From Planctomycetota bacterium (GTDB lineage: Bacteria > Planctomycetota > UBA1135 > GCA-002686595), in contig JABACD010000003.1 of NCBI GenBank assembly GCA_014237855.1, positions 1-64,000 of the forward strand: a DNA stretch of 64,000 nucleotides, written 5' to 3'. Both the position numbers and the translations under genes were made by a program. The stretch's first letter is position 1. The number at the start of each line of letters is the position of its first letter. Below are positions 19,098 through 28,359 of the stretch, piece by piece. The notes beneath the pieces were generated by a model. It had not been told where the DNA came from. It was given only the letters and a program-made list of their open reading frames with translations, and did no database searches.

Positions 19098-19157
19098 CAG
19101 GGCCCGACGACGGGGTGTCGAGGGGCCCTGAAGGCCCCTTCCGGGCTGAAAACTATA
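19098..19157 (-). promoter_or_regulatory. Putative promoter and alternative hairpins upstream of the SxtJ-carbamoyltransferase operon
   Basis: Read on the minus strand, TATAGT (19157-19152) is a 5/6 match to a -10 box; the -35 candidate TTGAGC is 19 bases away, which is long. Between it and the first ATG at 19039 are two mutually exclusive stems. One pairs 19121-19127 with 19133-19139 (7 bp, 5-base loop). The other pairs 19098-19108 with 19117-19130 (11 bp, 3-base bulge). They share 19123-19130. The geometry would suit an attenuator or RNA switch, but GC-rich DNA often folds this way by chance. Confidence 0.3.
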
Positions 19158-19178
19158 CCCTCTCTTCCCCCGCCTCGC

Positions 19179-20531
19179 TCAATCGAGGACCAGGGTTCCT
19201 TGATAAAGGTCGGCGCCTCGTCGGATCTCGATCTCCAGCTCGGTTTCAGGGTCGAGCTGATCGATGAACTTGGCCAGGGCCATGCTGTCAGGGAAGGTGT
19301 AGGCCTGGCTGAGGCCGGAAGCCCTGGATCTCATCGCAGCGATCACGTCCCCGACCTCCAGGCCGATCTGCTGGGCTGAGCCTCCTGGAAGGAGCTCGGC
19401 GATGCGCAGGGTTCCACCTCTTCTTCCCCCATGGCGCTCGACCCGGATCCCCAGGCGCTCGTAGAGCAGGCCATCAGTCTTGTCCCAGGCCTGGATCGGG
19501 ATGCTCAGGGTGCGGGCCCCACGCCTGACCTTGAGGTTCGAGACCTGGCCTGGCCGCATTGCCAGTCGGACCATGCGGTACTCGTCAAGGGTCTCCAGGG
19601 GCACCTCGCCAATCTCGAGGACCTGGTCTCCACTCATGAGCCCCCCGACTGCCGCCGGGCTGCCCGCCAGGACACTTTCGACGACGATCTCGTCGTCATC
19701 CCCGGTCTCAAAGCCCATCCAGGCATTGTAGCGGTCCGGTGAGATCAGCTGCTGCTGCAGCACATCCTTGACCCGGTCAATGGGAATGGCAAACCCGATG
19801 TTCTCGGCCGCGTGATTGACAGCATTGTTGATGCCGATCAGTTCACCATTGATGTTGAGCAGGGGGCCCCCCGAGTTTCCGGGATTGATCGATGCGTCAG
19901 TCTGGATCAGGTCGTCGAATTCGAAATTCAGGTTGGTCTGGGCGTCGGCGATCTTCACCCCGCGATGCAGGCCCGAGATGATCCCAATGCTGACGGTGTG
20001 GGTGTGCCCGTACGGATTACCGATGGCGAGCACACGCTCACCTATCATCAGATCGGAGCTGGTTCCCATCGGGACAACACCGAACTGCGTGCCCTCAGGA
20101 TTGCGGATCTTGAGCAATGCCAGGTCTTCCTCAGCGACGAATGAGAGCAGATCTGCAATATAGACTTGGTCATCGATCGACTTCTCAAAGGTGATGTGGA
20201 TGTCCTTGGCATCCTTGACCACGTGGTAGTTCGTGACCACGAAACCGTCAGTGGTCAGAACGACTCCTGAGCCGGAGGACTTGCCCTGTCGAGTTGTCGG
20301 CCTGCCCCACCAGTCGCGCACCATGCGCTGGGTGTCGGTCTGGATATAGACAACCGCAGGTGTTGCATCCTGGACAACCCTTACCTCGGGAGTGATACGC
20401 CTGGAGAGGCGTTGCTCAGAATTGAGCTGATCGGGGGAGACGTCGTCGAAGGACTGGGCCGAGAGGGGCTGGGCAAGGCTGCCTGAGGCTGCGATGGCCA
20501 ATACCGGGAGGGACGCGAGGGTCTTTCTCAT
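19179..20531 (-). CDS. HtrA/Deg-type periplasmic serine protease with two PDZ domains
   Basis: A 450-aa protein with a signal peptide (residues ~1-26) and a trypsin-like domain carrying the complete triad: His103 (VTNYHVV), Asp136 (AEEDLALLKI) and Ser220 (NPGNSGGPL). Two PDZ-like domains follow (about 270-345 and 360-445). This is the DegP/HtrA arrangement, a periplasmic quality-control protease/chaperone. The stop lies inside a short inverted repeat (CCTCG-N6-CGAGG). It is upstream of, and on the same strand as, the SxtJ operon, with 139 bp between. Gene identity beyond Deg family (DegP, DegQ or DegS) is not decided; two PDZ domains argue against DegS. Confidence 0.9.
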   Translation of the reverse strand: MRKTLASLPVLAIAASGSLAQPLSAQSFDDVSPDQLNSEQRLSRRITPEVRVVQDATPAVVYIQTDTQRMVRDWWGRPTTRQGKSSGSGVVLTTDGFVVTNYHVVKDAKDIHITFEKSIDDQVYIADLLSFVAEEDLALLKIRNPEGTQFGVVPMGTSSDLMIGERVLAIGNPYGHTHTVSIGIISGLHRGVKIADAQTNLNFEFDDLIQTDASINPGNSGGPLLNINGELIGINNAVNHAAENIGFAIPIDRVKDVLQQQLISPDRYNAWMGFETGDDDEIVVESVLAGSPAAVGGLMSGDQVLEIGEVPLETLDEYRMVRLAMRPGQVSNLKVRRGARTLSIPIQAWDKTDGLLYERLGIRVERHGGRRGGTLRIAELLPGGSAQQIGLEVGDVIAAMRSRASGLSQAYTFPDSMALAKFIDQLDPETELEIEIRRGADLYQGTLVLD

Positions 20532-20736
20532 GGGGCGCTAGCGAGGAATTGGGCGGGTGTACCACTTGATACGGCGGGGGCACCCCCTTGTTTGCATGGA
20601 AGCACTACCAGGCCCCCAGTTGCATGCCTCTCAGGGGGCATAGGTGGCGCAGGGGGGGCAAGAGCCGTCTTCATGGGCTCAGGAGAGGCCCGGTTAGCCC
20701 TGCAGTGACAGGAAATCACCAGCCCTTGAGGGGAGA

Positions 20737-20812
20737 TGGTGGGCGATATTGGACTTGAACCAACGACCTCCTCGATGTCAACGAGGCGCTCTACCAACTG
20801 AGCCAATCGCCC
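20737..20812 (-). tRNA. tRNA-Val (anticodon GAC), CCA encoded
   Basis: The minus strand folds into a full cloverleaf of 76 nt. The 7-bp acceptor stem is GGGCGAT/ATCGCCC. The D-arm is GCTC-AGTTGGTA-GAGC. The anticodon stem is CCTCG/CGAGG with loop TTGACAT. The T-arm is GTTGG/CCAAT with loop TTCAAGT. Discriminator A and CCA are encoded at 20740-20737. Anticodon GAC reads GUC/GUU valine codons. Confidence 0.97.
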
Positions 20813-21100
20813 ACTTGCCCCTGATCGATGCGGGGGGCTCCCTACGCTGGGAGTCACCTCAAGGGGGCTATCGAGGCCCGGAGACCTTGAAAGCGTCGCG
20901 GATCATAGGGTTCACTCACGGGCCTGCCAAGAGTTCTTCTTTCGGAATCACGGCGGCCTTTCCGGCATGGGGGGGTCGTACCCAGCCCCATGGCAGGGAT
21001 AGAATTTTCGCCCCCCTTGCGGGTTCCACCCCGCGAGCCATCCCCAGACCCACGGACCTCGACCGGGGTCAGCCTGGAGTTCAAGAGAGAGGTAGCGAGC

Positions 21101-22210
21101 GTGAAGATTGGTGTCGTCACTGAAATCAAGGTCCACGAGAACCGAGTAGCCCTGACCCCCGCGGGTGCAGACCGGTTAGGAAGTGCAGGCCACGAGGTCC
21201 GAATTCAGAGTGGAGCGGGAGAGGGCAGCGGCCTCTCCGATCAGGACTATACGGAGGCTGGTGCCGTCGTTGTTCCTGACGCGGCCACGACCTTCGCCGA
21301 GTGCGACATGATCATGAAGGTCAAGGAGCCCCTCGAGCAGGAGTGGCCGATGATTCGTGAAGGTCAGACGCTCTTCACTTACTTTCATCTTGCGGCAGAC
21401 CGTGCACTGACGGAGGCAATGGTCAGATCCGGTTCTCATTGCTTTGCCTATGAGACCCTGGAGGTCGACGGCCACCTGCCGCTGCTTACTCCCATGAGCG
21501 AGGTCGCCGGCAGGATGTCGATTCAGGCGGGTGCCCACAGCCTCGAGAGGCACAATGGCGGACTCGGTGCTCTACTTGGAGGCGTACCAGGAGTCAGTCG
21601 AGGGCAGGTCATGATCCTGGGAGGTGGAGTGGTCGGCACACAGGCAGCACTGATGGCTGCCGGATTGGGTGCTGATGTCACGATCCTCGATGTAAACCTT
21701 GACCGCATGCGCTACCTGGACGATGTGTTGCCCAAGAACTGCCGAACGCTCTACTCGACGCCTCACGCCATTCGTCAGATGCTCCCCATGGCTGACCTCG
21801 TTGTGGGGGCTGTACTGATTCCCGGAGCAGCCGCTCCGAAGCTGGTACGGCGCGAGGACCTCGCTCTGATGAGGCCGGGGGCGGTGATCGTCGACGTGGC
21901 CGTGGACCAGGGCGGTTGCATCGAAACTTGCAAGCCGACGACGCATGCAGAGCCGACCTTTGTTGTTGACGGTGTCGTTCACTACTGCGTGGCGAACATG
22001 CCGGGTGCAGTCCCTCGAACGAGCACGTTCGCCCTGACCAATGCGACGCTCCCCTATGCATTGAGTCTCGCGAAGCTTGGCCCCTTCGAGGCCGTTCGCC
22101 AGAGTGAGGCGCTGCGTTCCGCAGCGAATACGATCGCCGGTCAGCTGACCTGCGAACCGGTGGCCAGGGCCTTCGACATGGACTGGACCGCGCCCGAAGA
22201 GGCGCTCTAA
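21101..22210 (+). CDS. ald: Alanine dehydrogenase
   Basis: A 369-aa protein, the usual length for alanine dehydrogenase. The opening [20 protein letters not shown], the substrate-binding [10 protein letters not shown] (Lys/Glu), the loop [12 protein letters not shown] with its His, and the NAD-binding [23 protein letters not shown] with Asp at the end of strand 2 are all present. It catalyses L-alanine + NAD+ + H2O to pyruvate + NH3 + NADH. The frame is open to 20990, but the GTG at 21101 with GAGAGAGG upstream gives the family N-terminus. It is divergent from tRNA-Val; 288 bp precede it with no recognised gene. The uppP start lies 19 bp downstream. Confidence 0.95.
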   Translation: MKIGVVTEIKVHENRVALTPAGADRLGSAGHEVRIQSGAGEGSGLSDQDYTEAGAVVVPDAATTFAECDMIMKVKEPLEQEWPMIREGQTLFTYFHLAADRALTEAMVRSGSHCFAYETLEVDGHLPLLTPMSEVAGRMSIQAGAHSLERHNGGLGALLGGVPGVSRGQVMILGGGVVGTQAALMAAGLGADVTILDVNLDRMRYLDDVLPKNCRTLYSTPHAIRQMLPMADLVVGAVLIPGAAAPKLVRREDLALMRPGAVIVDVAVDQGGCIETCKPTTHAEPTFVVDGVVHYCVANMPGAVPRTSTFALTNATLPYALSLAKLGPFEAVRQSEALRSAANTIAGQLTCEPVARAFDMDWTAPEEAL

Positions 22211-22229
22211 ACAGCCCACCGCTATAGAC

Positions 22230-23042
22230 GTGGAGTGGTGGCAGGCACTGACCCTCGGCATCGTCGAGGGACTCACGGAGTACTTGCCCGTGAGCTCCAC
22301 GGGACACCTGATTCTTGCCCAGCGCGCCCTGGGCCTGGAAGAGGGGCCAGCTGCCAATGCCTACGCTATCTGCATTCAGGCTGGCGCAATCCTGGCAGTT
22401 CTCGGTCTCTACCGAGGTCGGGTCATTCAGGTCCTGCGTGGGTTGCTTGGAAGGGAGCCGGCAGGATTGCGCCTTGGCCTGGCCCTCCTGGTGGCCTTCC
22501 TACCGGCAGCCATCGTCGGGCTCCTCTTCGACGAGAAGATAGAGGAGCTACTCTTTGGGCTGAAGCCGATCGTTGCAGCCTGGCTCGTTGGAGGGGTCGC
22601 CATCTTGGCCGTCGCCTTCTTCAAGCGTCGCAGTGCTGGAAGAGGTGGGGTTGATCTGGCCGAGTTGGGATTGGCTGGTGCCTTCCTGATCGGGCTCTGC
22701 CAGTGCCTGGCCCTCTGGCCGGGAACAAGCCGGAGCCTGGTGACGATCGTGGGGGGGCTGCTTGTGGGGCTCTCGATGGCCTCTGCTGTGGAGTTCTCAT
22801 TTCTGCTGGGGGTGATCACCTTGCTGGCTGCCACCGCCTACAAGTCAATCGACGCAGGCCCGGCCATGATCGAGCACTACGGGCTTGGCACGATCCTGAT
22901 CGGGACACTTGCAGCCTGGTTCTTTGCCGTGATCTCGGTCAGGTGGATGGTTCGCTGGCTCCAGGGTCATGGGTTGGCGCTGTTTGGTTGGTACCGTGTT
23001 GCCCTGGCCCTCGGGGTCGGTGCCTGGATCTACATGCGATGA
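22230..23042 (+). CDS. uppP: Undecaprenyl-diphosphatase UppP (BacA)
   Basis: A 270-aa integral membrane protein with the two signature regions of UppP: EGLTEYLPVSSTGHL near the N-terminus (Glu and Ser/Thr/His of the active site) and WPGTSRS in the middle (with the catalytic Ser and Arg). Six to eight hydrophobic segments are visible. It dephosphorylates undecaprenyl diphosphate to recycle the carrier lipid for peptidoglycan and surface glycans, and confers bacitracin tolerance. The GTG start follows ald by 19 bp, and its stop overlaps the next ATG by 4 bp. Confidence 0.95.
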   Translation: MEWWQALTLGIVEGLTEYLPVSSTGHLILAQRALGLEEGPAANAYAICIQAGAILAVLGLYRGRVIQVLRGLLGREPAGLRLGLALLVAFLPAAIVGLLFDEKIEELLFGLKPIVAAWLVGGVAILAVAFFKRRSAGRGGVDLAELGLAGAFLIGLCQCLALWPGTSRSLVTIVGGLLVGLSMASAVEFSFLLGVITLLAATAYKSIDAGPAMIEHYGLGTILIGTLAAWFFAVISVRWMVRWLQGHGLALFGWYRVALALGVGAWIYMR

Positions 23043-23791
23043 AGAGAGAGCAACTCACAAGCTACCTCGAGGAGTACCTTGATGCTTCCAGCTACGATGA
23101 CTACTGCCCCAATGGCTTGCAGGTTGAAGGGGCGTCAGAGGTCAACAAGATCGCTCTGGGGGTGACCGCCTCCGCCGAGATGATTCGCCGATCGATTGCG
23201 ATTGGTGCTGACACGATCCTGGTGCACCATGGAATCATCTGGAAGGGAGCCAGACCCACCTACACCGGCGGCTATCGAGAGCGGGTTCGTTTGCTTCTCG
23301 CGAACGACCTCAACCTCTATGGTTTCCATCTCCCGCTCGACGCTCACCTGGACGTGGGTAACAACGTGTCCCTGGCGCGCAAGATAGGTCTGACGGATCT
23401 GGAGCCATTTGGCCGTTACAACGGCAGGATGATCGGGATCAAGGCCAGGGCAGGTGGTATCGGGGTGGAGGAGCTGAGTGCCCGCCTGCTCACAGCACTC
23501 GACCGTGAGCCCCTCGCCTTTGGAGGCGGTCCGGAGCTCATCGAATCCGTTGGCATCATCACGGGTGGTGCTCAGGGAAGTGTGACGGAGGCGATCCAGG
23601 AGGGATTGGATGCGTACATCACCGGCGAGGTGAGTGAGTCGAGCTATCACGTGGCGATGGAGGAAGGCATACACTTCATCGCGGCCGGTCACCATGCGAC
23701 TGAGACCTGGGGCGTGCAGGCACTGGGCGCCCACCTTGCAGAACGATTCGGGGTGGATGTCGAGTTCGTGGACGTTCCCAACCCTGTTTGA
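23039..23791 (+). CDS. Nif3-like dinuclear metal centre hexameric protein
   Basis: A 250-aa protein of the Nif3/YbgI (GTP cyclohydrolase I type 2 homolog) family. Diagnostic segments are YCPNGLQVEG, LVHHGIIWKG with its metal-binding His pair, GFHLPLDAHLDVGNN, ITGEVSESSYHVA, and AAGHHATETWGVQ with another His ligand and Glu. The family forms hexamers with two metals per subunit; its cellular function is unsettled. The frame runs far upstream inside uppP, but the ATG at 23039 gives the correct N-terminus and the common ATGA overlap. Confidence 0.92.
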   Translation: MKREQLTSYLEEYLDASSYDDYCPNGLQVEGASEVNKIALGVTASAEMIRRSIAIGADTILVHHGIIWKGARPTYTGGYRERVRLLLANDLNLYGFHLPLDAHLDVGNNVSLARKIGLTDLEPFGRYNGRMIGIKARAGGIGVEELSARLLTALDREPLAFGGGPELIESVGIITGGAQGSVTEAIQEGLDAYITGEVSESSYHVAMEEGIHFIAAGHHATETWGVQALGAHLAERFGVDVEFVDVPNPV

Positions 23792-23976
23792 GCTGGTTTC
23801 TTACTGAGTTTGGAGCTGAGCGGGGCAATTGCACGCAGCCCCCGACCGGGCTGAATTCCCAAGGTTTACGGCTCAGGATTCCCGGGCCCCGTTTGTGACC
23901 GGCAGGCCTTCTGGCTCCTTGTGGGTTGCATCCATCGGAGTCCTAGTCTCAAGTAGACCACTGGAGGTAGTTGCCA

Positions 23977-26475
23977 ATGGTCAATCGAATAGCCAGAAGT
24001 GCTCGCGTCCTTCAATTAGGGCTTCTGATCCTGGTCTCGGTGCCAGCGGGAATTGTTGAGAGCGCCAGTGGCTCGACAGCAGCTGGTTGTCCGCTGATTG
24101 GGGATGGTGAGCGAGCTGGAGCGCCCACCTCGCTCCACGACTTCCTCACCTTTGGACAGGGATTCGCCGCACAGAACCACGGCCAGAGATGGTTGATGCT
24201 CTTCGATGGCCGTGGCTTCCTTCTGGACCCTCTTGGAGCGGACTGGTCGTGGGGACTGGAGTTGCAGTCCTATGGTCTCGACGGCAGCGAGCAAGAGGTC
24301 ACTCAACCGCTGCAAAGCGAGGCCTGTGGCCCAACCCTGACCTACGTATGGGCCGAGGGTTTCGAGGAGTGGTTCGTCAACGATGGTCGTGGACTTGAAC
24401 ATGGCTTTACCCTCACGGAACGGCCTGAAGGCCTGAGGGATGCCGATGACTCCAAGTTCATCATCAAGCTGGCAATTCGTGGCGACCTGATTCCCAGCAC
24501 GACCTCTGATCGGCGCGGTCTTCTGTTTGCAGATGCTCGGGAACAGTCCTGTGTTGCATACACCGGCCTGGTTGCCTTCGATGCAGATGGAAAGGAGCTC
24601 GAGGCGGAACTCACCCTCCGGGATGGAGAGCCTCGCCTTGCTGTTGAGCTCAGCGGAGCCCGCTACCCTGTGACCATCGATCCTGTAGCTCACCAGGCCT
24701 ACATCAAGGCTTCCAATACTGGAGCGGTCGACTTCTTTGGAAGCTCCATCGCCGTCTCGGGTAACACGCTCGTGATCGGTGCAGGTGGCGAGGGTAGTGC
24801 GAGTGCTGGTGTCGATGCAGACCAGAGCGACAACAGCGCCGAGAGTGCAGGTGCGGTCTACGTCTTTGTTCGAGGTCAAGGAGCCTGGTCCCAGCAGGTC
24901 TACATCAAGGCGTCCAACGCCGAGGCCTACGACAGCTTTGGAGTCAGGGTGTCAACCTCTGGAGACACCCTGGTGGTTGGGGCTCCTGGCGAATCCAGTG
25001 CCGCCACCGGAGTCGATGGTGACGCCAGTGACAACAGTGCTCAGAGTTCTGGTGCCGCCTATGTCTTCGTGCGTTCCCAGGGGGGCTGGAGTGAGCAGGC
25101 CTTCCTGAAGGCCTCAAATACAGCAGTTGGTGACAATTTTGGCTATGCGGTGGCCGTCTCCGGCGACACGGTCGTGGTGAGCGCGAGGGAAGAAGGCAGC
25201 AGTAGCGTGGGCGTGGATGGAGCCCAATCCAACGATGATGCCCCATCCTCTGGTGCTGCCTATGTCTTTGTGCGCTCAGGCACGAGCTGGTCACAACAGG
25301 CCTACCTGAAGGCCAGCAATACAGGTGCGGGAGACTTCTTTGGGTGGTCTGTTGCTGCTCATGAGGATCGGGTGGTTATTGGTGCTCCACATGAGGACAG
25401 TCCGGCGCAGCCAGCTGGCGGGGGGCCGAACGGGAATTCGGTCGAGTCCAACGGCGCTGTCTACGTCTTCGCCAGGCAGGGATCGAGCTGGGAGCAGGAG
25501 GCGGTACTCAAGCCTGTAGTGCCGGCACTTGGCCAGGAGTTTGGTCGGAGTGTGGCGATTGCAGGGGACACGATTGTGGTGGGGACTAGTGACCATGGAG
25601 CGCACGTCTTTGTAGAGTCGGCAGGCACCTGGATCCTCGAGCAGATACTCGTGCCGGCTGTTATCGATGCTGCGGATGGAGTTGGCTATTCCGTGGCTCT
25701 CGATGGTGACTCTATTGTGGTGGGGGCTCCCTTCGAGGACAGCGGTGCGACTGGAGTTGGTGGTGATCCACGCGATGACCGGGTTCACTCTGCCGGTGCT
25801 GCTTATCTCTTCCTCAGAAGTGCAGGGGTTTGGAACGAGGCAGCATTCCTCAAGGCATCAAACACAATGGCAGACCAGTTCTTTGGTGGATCACTGGCGG
25901 TCAGTGACGGGGTCGTGGTCACGTCGGCCATGGATGACAGTGCCGCGGTTGGTTTGAATGGTGACGCTAGCGATACCTCGGCGTTGGCTGCGGGTGCTGC
26001 GCATGCTTTTGATATTCCGACGACGGGCATCGATGCCTTCTGCTTTGGAGATTCCAGCGGAGCCACCTGTCCTTGCTTCAATTTCTCCTCAGCTGGAGCG
26101 GGTTGTCAGAACTCGAGCGGTGCCGGGGCCATGTTGGAGAGTTCGGGGTTTGCCTGCGTGGGAGCAGATCTGCTCTCACTGCACATGACGGGGTCCGTGG
26201 TTGGGGCGCCTGGCCTTCTGATGCAGGGATCGATTGCCATCGGTGCAGGTGCCCCCCTTGGAAACGGCCTGCTCTGCCTGGTCCCTCAGCGCCAATGGCC
26301 TGTACGAACCGGTGACAATTCCGGGTCAGTCACCTATGGCCCAGGGCTCCTCAGCATGGACCCGTCGGTCTTTCCGGGAGCGACAGTTCTCTATCAGTGG
26401 TGGTACCGGGACACGGCCAATACCTGTGGAAACGGATTCAATTACTCAAACGGACTCAGCGTTACCTGGCAGTAG
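23977..26475 (+). CDS. Secreted FG-GAP beta-propeller protein with planctomycete-type C-terminal domain
   Basis: An 832-aa protein. The ATG at 23977 is preferred to the TTG at 23971 because GGAGG at 23963-23967 is then correctly spaced. A signal peptide (~1-32) is followed by a ~200-residue region and then seven FG-GAP-type repeats of about 65 residues (~241-685). Each has the form LKASN...FG.SVA.SGDT.VVGAP...SGAAYVF.R; the fifth is shorter. Seven repeats would make a closed seven-blade propeller like the integrin alpha head. The last ~145 residues are a Cys/Gly-rich domain (FCFGDSSGATCPC ... LGNGLLCLVP ... YQWWYRD) also found at the end of the next protein. The role is probably extracellular binding. 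Confidence 0.85.
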   Translation: MVNRIARSARVLQLGLLILVSVPAGIVESASGSTAAGCPLIGDGERAGAPTSLHDFLTFGQGFAAQNHGQRWLMLFDGRGFLLDPLGADWSWGLELQSYGLDGSEQEVTQPLQSEACGPTLTYVWAEGFEEWFVNDGRGLEHGFTLTERPEGLRDADDSKFIIKLAIRGDLIPSTTSDRRGLLFADAREQSCVAYTGLVAFDADGKELEAELTLRDGEPRLAVELSGARYPVTIDPVAHQAYIKASNTGAVDFFGSSIAVSGNTLVIGAGGEGSASAGVDADQSDNSAESAGAVYVFVRGQGAWSQQVYIKASNAEAYDSFGVRVSTSGDTLVVGAPGESSAATGVDGDASDNSAQSSGAAYVFVRSQGGWSEQAFLKASNTAVGDNFGYAVAVSGDTVVVSAREEGSSSVGVDGAQSNDDAPSSGAAYVFVRSGTSWSQQAYLKASNTGAGDFFGWSVAAHEDRVVIGAPHEDSPAQPAGGGPNGNSVESNGAVYVFARQGSSWEQEAVLKPVVPALGQEFGRSVAIAGDTIVVGTSDHGAHVFVESAGTWILEQILVPAVIDAADGVGYSVALDGDSIVVGAPFEDSGATGVGGDPRDDRVHSAGAAYLFLRSAGVWNEAAFLKASNTMADQFFGGSLAVSDGVVVTSAMDDSAAVGLNGDASDTSALAAGAAHAFDIPTTGIDAFCFGDSSGATCPCFNFSSAGAGCQNSSGAGAMLESSGFACVGADLLSLHMTGSVVGAPGLLMQGSIAIGAGAPLGNGLLCLVPQRQWPVRTGDNSGSVTYGPGLLSMDPSVFPGATVLYQWWYRDTANTCGNGFNYSNGLSVTWQ

Positions 26476-26580
26476 GCTTCCGACTGTCCGGAATTCGAGC
26501 AGATTGCTACAGCCAGTACGATGCTCCAGGGATCTTGTGATATCGTTGTTCGTGAGCCCATGCAGACCACGATTTTAGAA

Positions 26581-27876
26581 ATGAAGCACCCTGTTGGAGT
26601 GTGGGTTCTCTCGTGTGCCGCCCTTCTCTTGCTGGTTCCCAAGGCCGCAGCTCAGAGAGGGCTCTCAGGGCAGCAATACGACACGATGCCCTTTCAGCAG
26701 CCCAATCTGTACCCAGCGGGGATTGGCCCCGGGGGTCGGTTGGAGTTCGCTGGTTCTGAAGCACGTCCGAAGATCCTACTGACCGGTTACTGGCCTCTAT
26801 CCAATCATATGCTTCGGGCGTTCAACGCAGACCCGGCGCAGAACTCCACCGGCTGGGTCGGGTCCAACTGGGAGGGGCGCGGTTATGATGTCTACGCCTA
26901 CTTCGCCGAGTTCGCTGGTGGTGGAGGGCAGGGGTCAGGTGATCTTCAGGTGGACTACCAGGACACCTCGGAGGACTTCTGGCGCATCGCAGACGAACTG
27001 AAGCCGATCGCAGTGATCACCTTCAGCCGTGGGTTTGCAAACAAGAAGTGGGAGCTGGAGTGGAACAATCGCAACCTGGCGGTATGGATGGATGACTTCA
27101 CCCCCCCGCTGCAGCCCACTCCTGCTCCTCCAGATGGATCGGTCCCGGCAGGACACATCAGGAACTCGACTCTGCCGCTCCAGAAGATCGTGGACGCCGT
27201 GAACGCGGCTACTCTTCAGAACATCGACACCGTGATCGACTTCGCCGGCAATGGGGGGGGGTATCTGTCAGAGTTCATCGCCTATCAAGGGGTCTGGTAC
27301 CAGGCGGAGCATGCTGACCCGCAGGACCCAGCCTGGTGCATTGCCGCTGGCCACGTGCACGTGGGGAGCATGATCTCTCTCAACAAGGACATTCGGGCCA
27401 CACATCAGACGCTACGTGCTCTCATTCGCTACATCGATGAGGTTACTGACTCCAGTACGGGTGATTTGAGCTGGTTCTGCCCGACCACGCCTCACTCTGC
27501 CGGAGCGGGAGCGGTACTGACTGCGATCGGTAGCCAGTCAATCACTGCCAATGATCTTGAGCTGAAGGTGATCAAGCATGTTCCGGGGACGTTTGGTCTG
27601 GTCTTCTACGGCGCAGGTAGCCAGGCTTCGGTCCCGTTCGGCGATGGTCAAAGGTGCGTGTCCGCACCACTCTTCCGGATCTCGCCGGTGGCTCAGGCTG
27701 ATGCCCTGGGGGTTGCAGATATAGCGGTGGACTTCACCAGTGGTCGACTGTCAGGCGGAGCGGGGCAGGTATCACCAGGCTCGCTCTGGCACTTTCAGTA
27801 CTGGATGAGAGATCAGGCTGCAGGCGGGGCTGGCTTCACCGCCAGCAGTGGACTGTCTCTGACCTTCACACCGTAG
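26581..27876 (+). CDS. Secreted pyroglutamyl-peptidase-like protein (catalytic Cys replaced by Ser) with shared C-terminal domain
   Basis: A 431-aa protein; the ATG at 26581 gives a good signal peptide (cleavage near AAAQ), while upstream in-frame ATGs give no ribosome site. Residues ~55-275 resemble the peptidase C15 (pyrrolidone-carboxylate peptidase) fold. KILLTGYWPL stands at the start. GGGYLSEFIAYQGVWY aligns with the active-site segment in which the catalytic Cys is followed by Asn, and AGHVHVG aligns with the catalytic-His segment AGFIHVP. The Cys position holds Ser230; His260 is retained. C15 enzymes are normally cytoplasmic, so export is unusual. The last ~120 residues match the C-terminal domain of the preceding FG-GAP protein. 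The C15 assignment is a motif-level inference. Confidence 0.6.
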   Translation: MKHPVGVWVLSCAALLLLVPKAAAQRGLSGQQYDTMPFQQPNLYPAGIGPGGRLEFAGSEARPKILLTGYWPLSNHMLRAFNADPAQNSTGWVGSNWEGRGYDVYAYFAEFAGGGGQGSGDLQVDYQDTSEDFWRIADELKPIAVITFSRGFANKKWELEWNNRNLAVWMDDFTPPLQPTPAPPDGSVPAGHIRNSTLPLQKIVDAVNAATLQNIDTVIDFAGNGGGYLSEFIAYQGVWYQAEHADPQDPAWCIAAGHVHVGSMISLNKDIRATHQTLRALIRYIDEVTDSSTGDLSWFCPTTPHSAGAGAVLTAIGSQSITANDLELKVIKHVPGTFGLVFYGAGSQASVPFGDGQRCVSAPLFRISPVAQADALGVADIAVDFTSGRLSGGAGQVSPGSLWHFQYWMRDQAAGGAGFTASSGLSLTFTP

Positions 27877-28359
27877 ACGTATTCTTTTATGGACGTCTGT
27901 CGTGAGGAGAGCCTGGCGGGAGCACGCGCCAGGCCTGCTTGAACTGACTCGAGGTGGAATCTCATCCCCAGGGAGGCTGCTGAGGTCTGGAGATTCCCGA
28001 CCATGGGGTGGCTCGCTTGGGGCGAAGGGATTTCCAATTGGCACGCCCCGGAGAAGTTTGGCTCCACGACTTGAATTAGCTCGCCCTGATTCGGGTAGGG
28101 GCGGTGAGACTGCGAGGACGCGTCTGATCCTTGATGCAAGTGCCGATGAGAGCCCCTGAGTGCTGATTCACGGGGGAAAAGGCTTTCCCGGCTTCATGGA
28201 AGATTCTTCTGATCACCCTGATCTGGATTGAATGAATCCGGTTGAGCGAGATGCGCGGCTCAAGTGGCCACCCCCTGCTACCGATAACTCGGACAAGCAG
28301 GACGCTCCCTATTTGCGTTCGGCACCCACCAACACCGCTTCTCAAGCTCGTCTATTCAG
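27877..28359. other. Intergenic region before the pilus cluster
   Basis: This 483-bp gap holds a hairpin just after the preceding gene (see 27911-27934) and no coding frame that I trust. The pilin promoter should lie in it. One TGGCACG element near 28040 resembles the -24 half of a sigma54 promoter but lacks the -12 half. The pilin ATG has no obvious Shine-Dalgarno sequence. Confidence 0.4.
27911..27934 (+). terminator. Probable terminator after the C15-like gene
   Basis: An 8-bp stem (gcctggcg at 27911-27918 with cgccaggc at 27927-27934) with an 8-base loop lies 35 bases after the stop codon. A T-run is lacking. Confidence 0.45.

Noticed and set aside
22703..23038. In-frame extension of the Nif3-like gene into uppP
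   Set aside because: The extension has no family similarity; the ATG at 23039 gives the normal N-terminus and the usual 4-bp overlap.
28035..28060. TGGCACG resembling the -24 element of a sigma54 promoter before the pilin
   Set aside because: The -12 element (TTGC) is absent at the required spacing.
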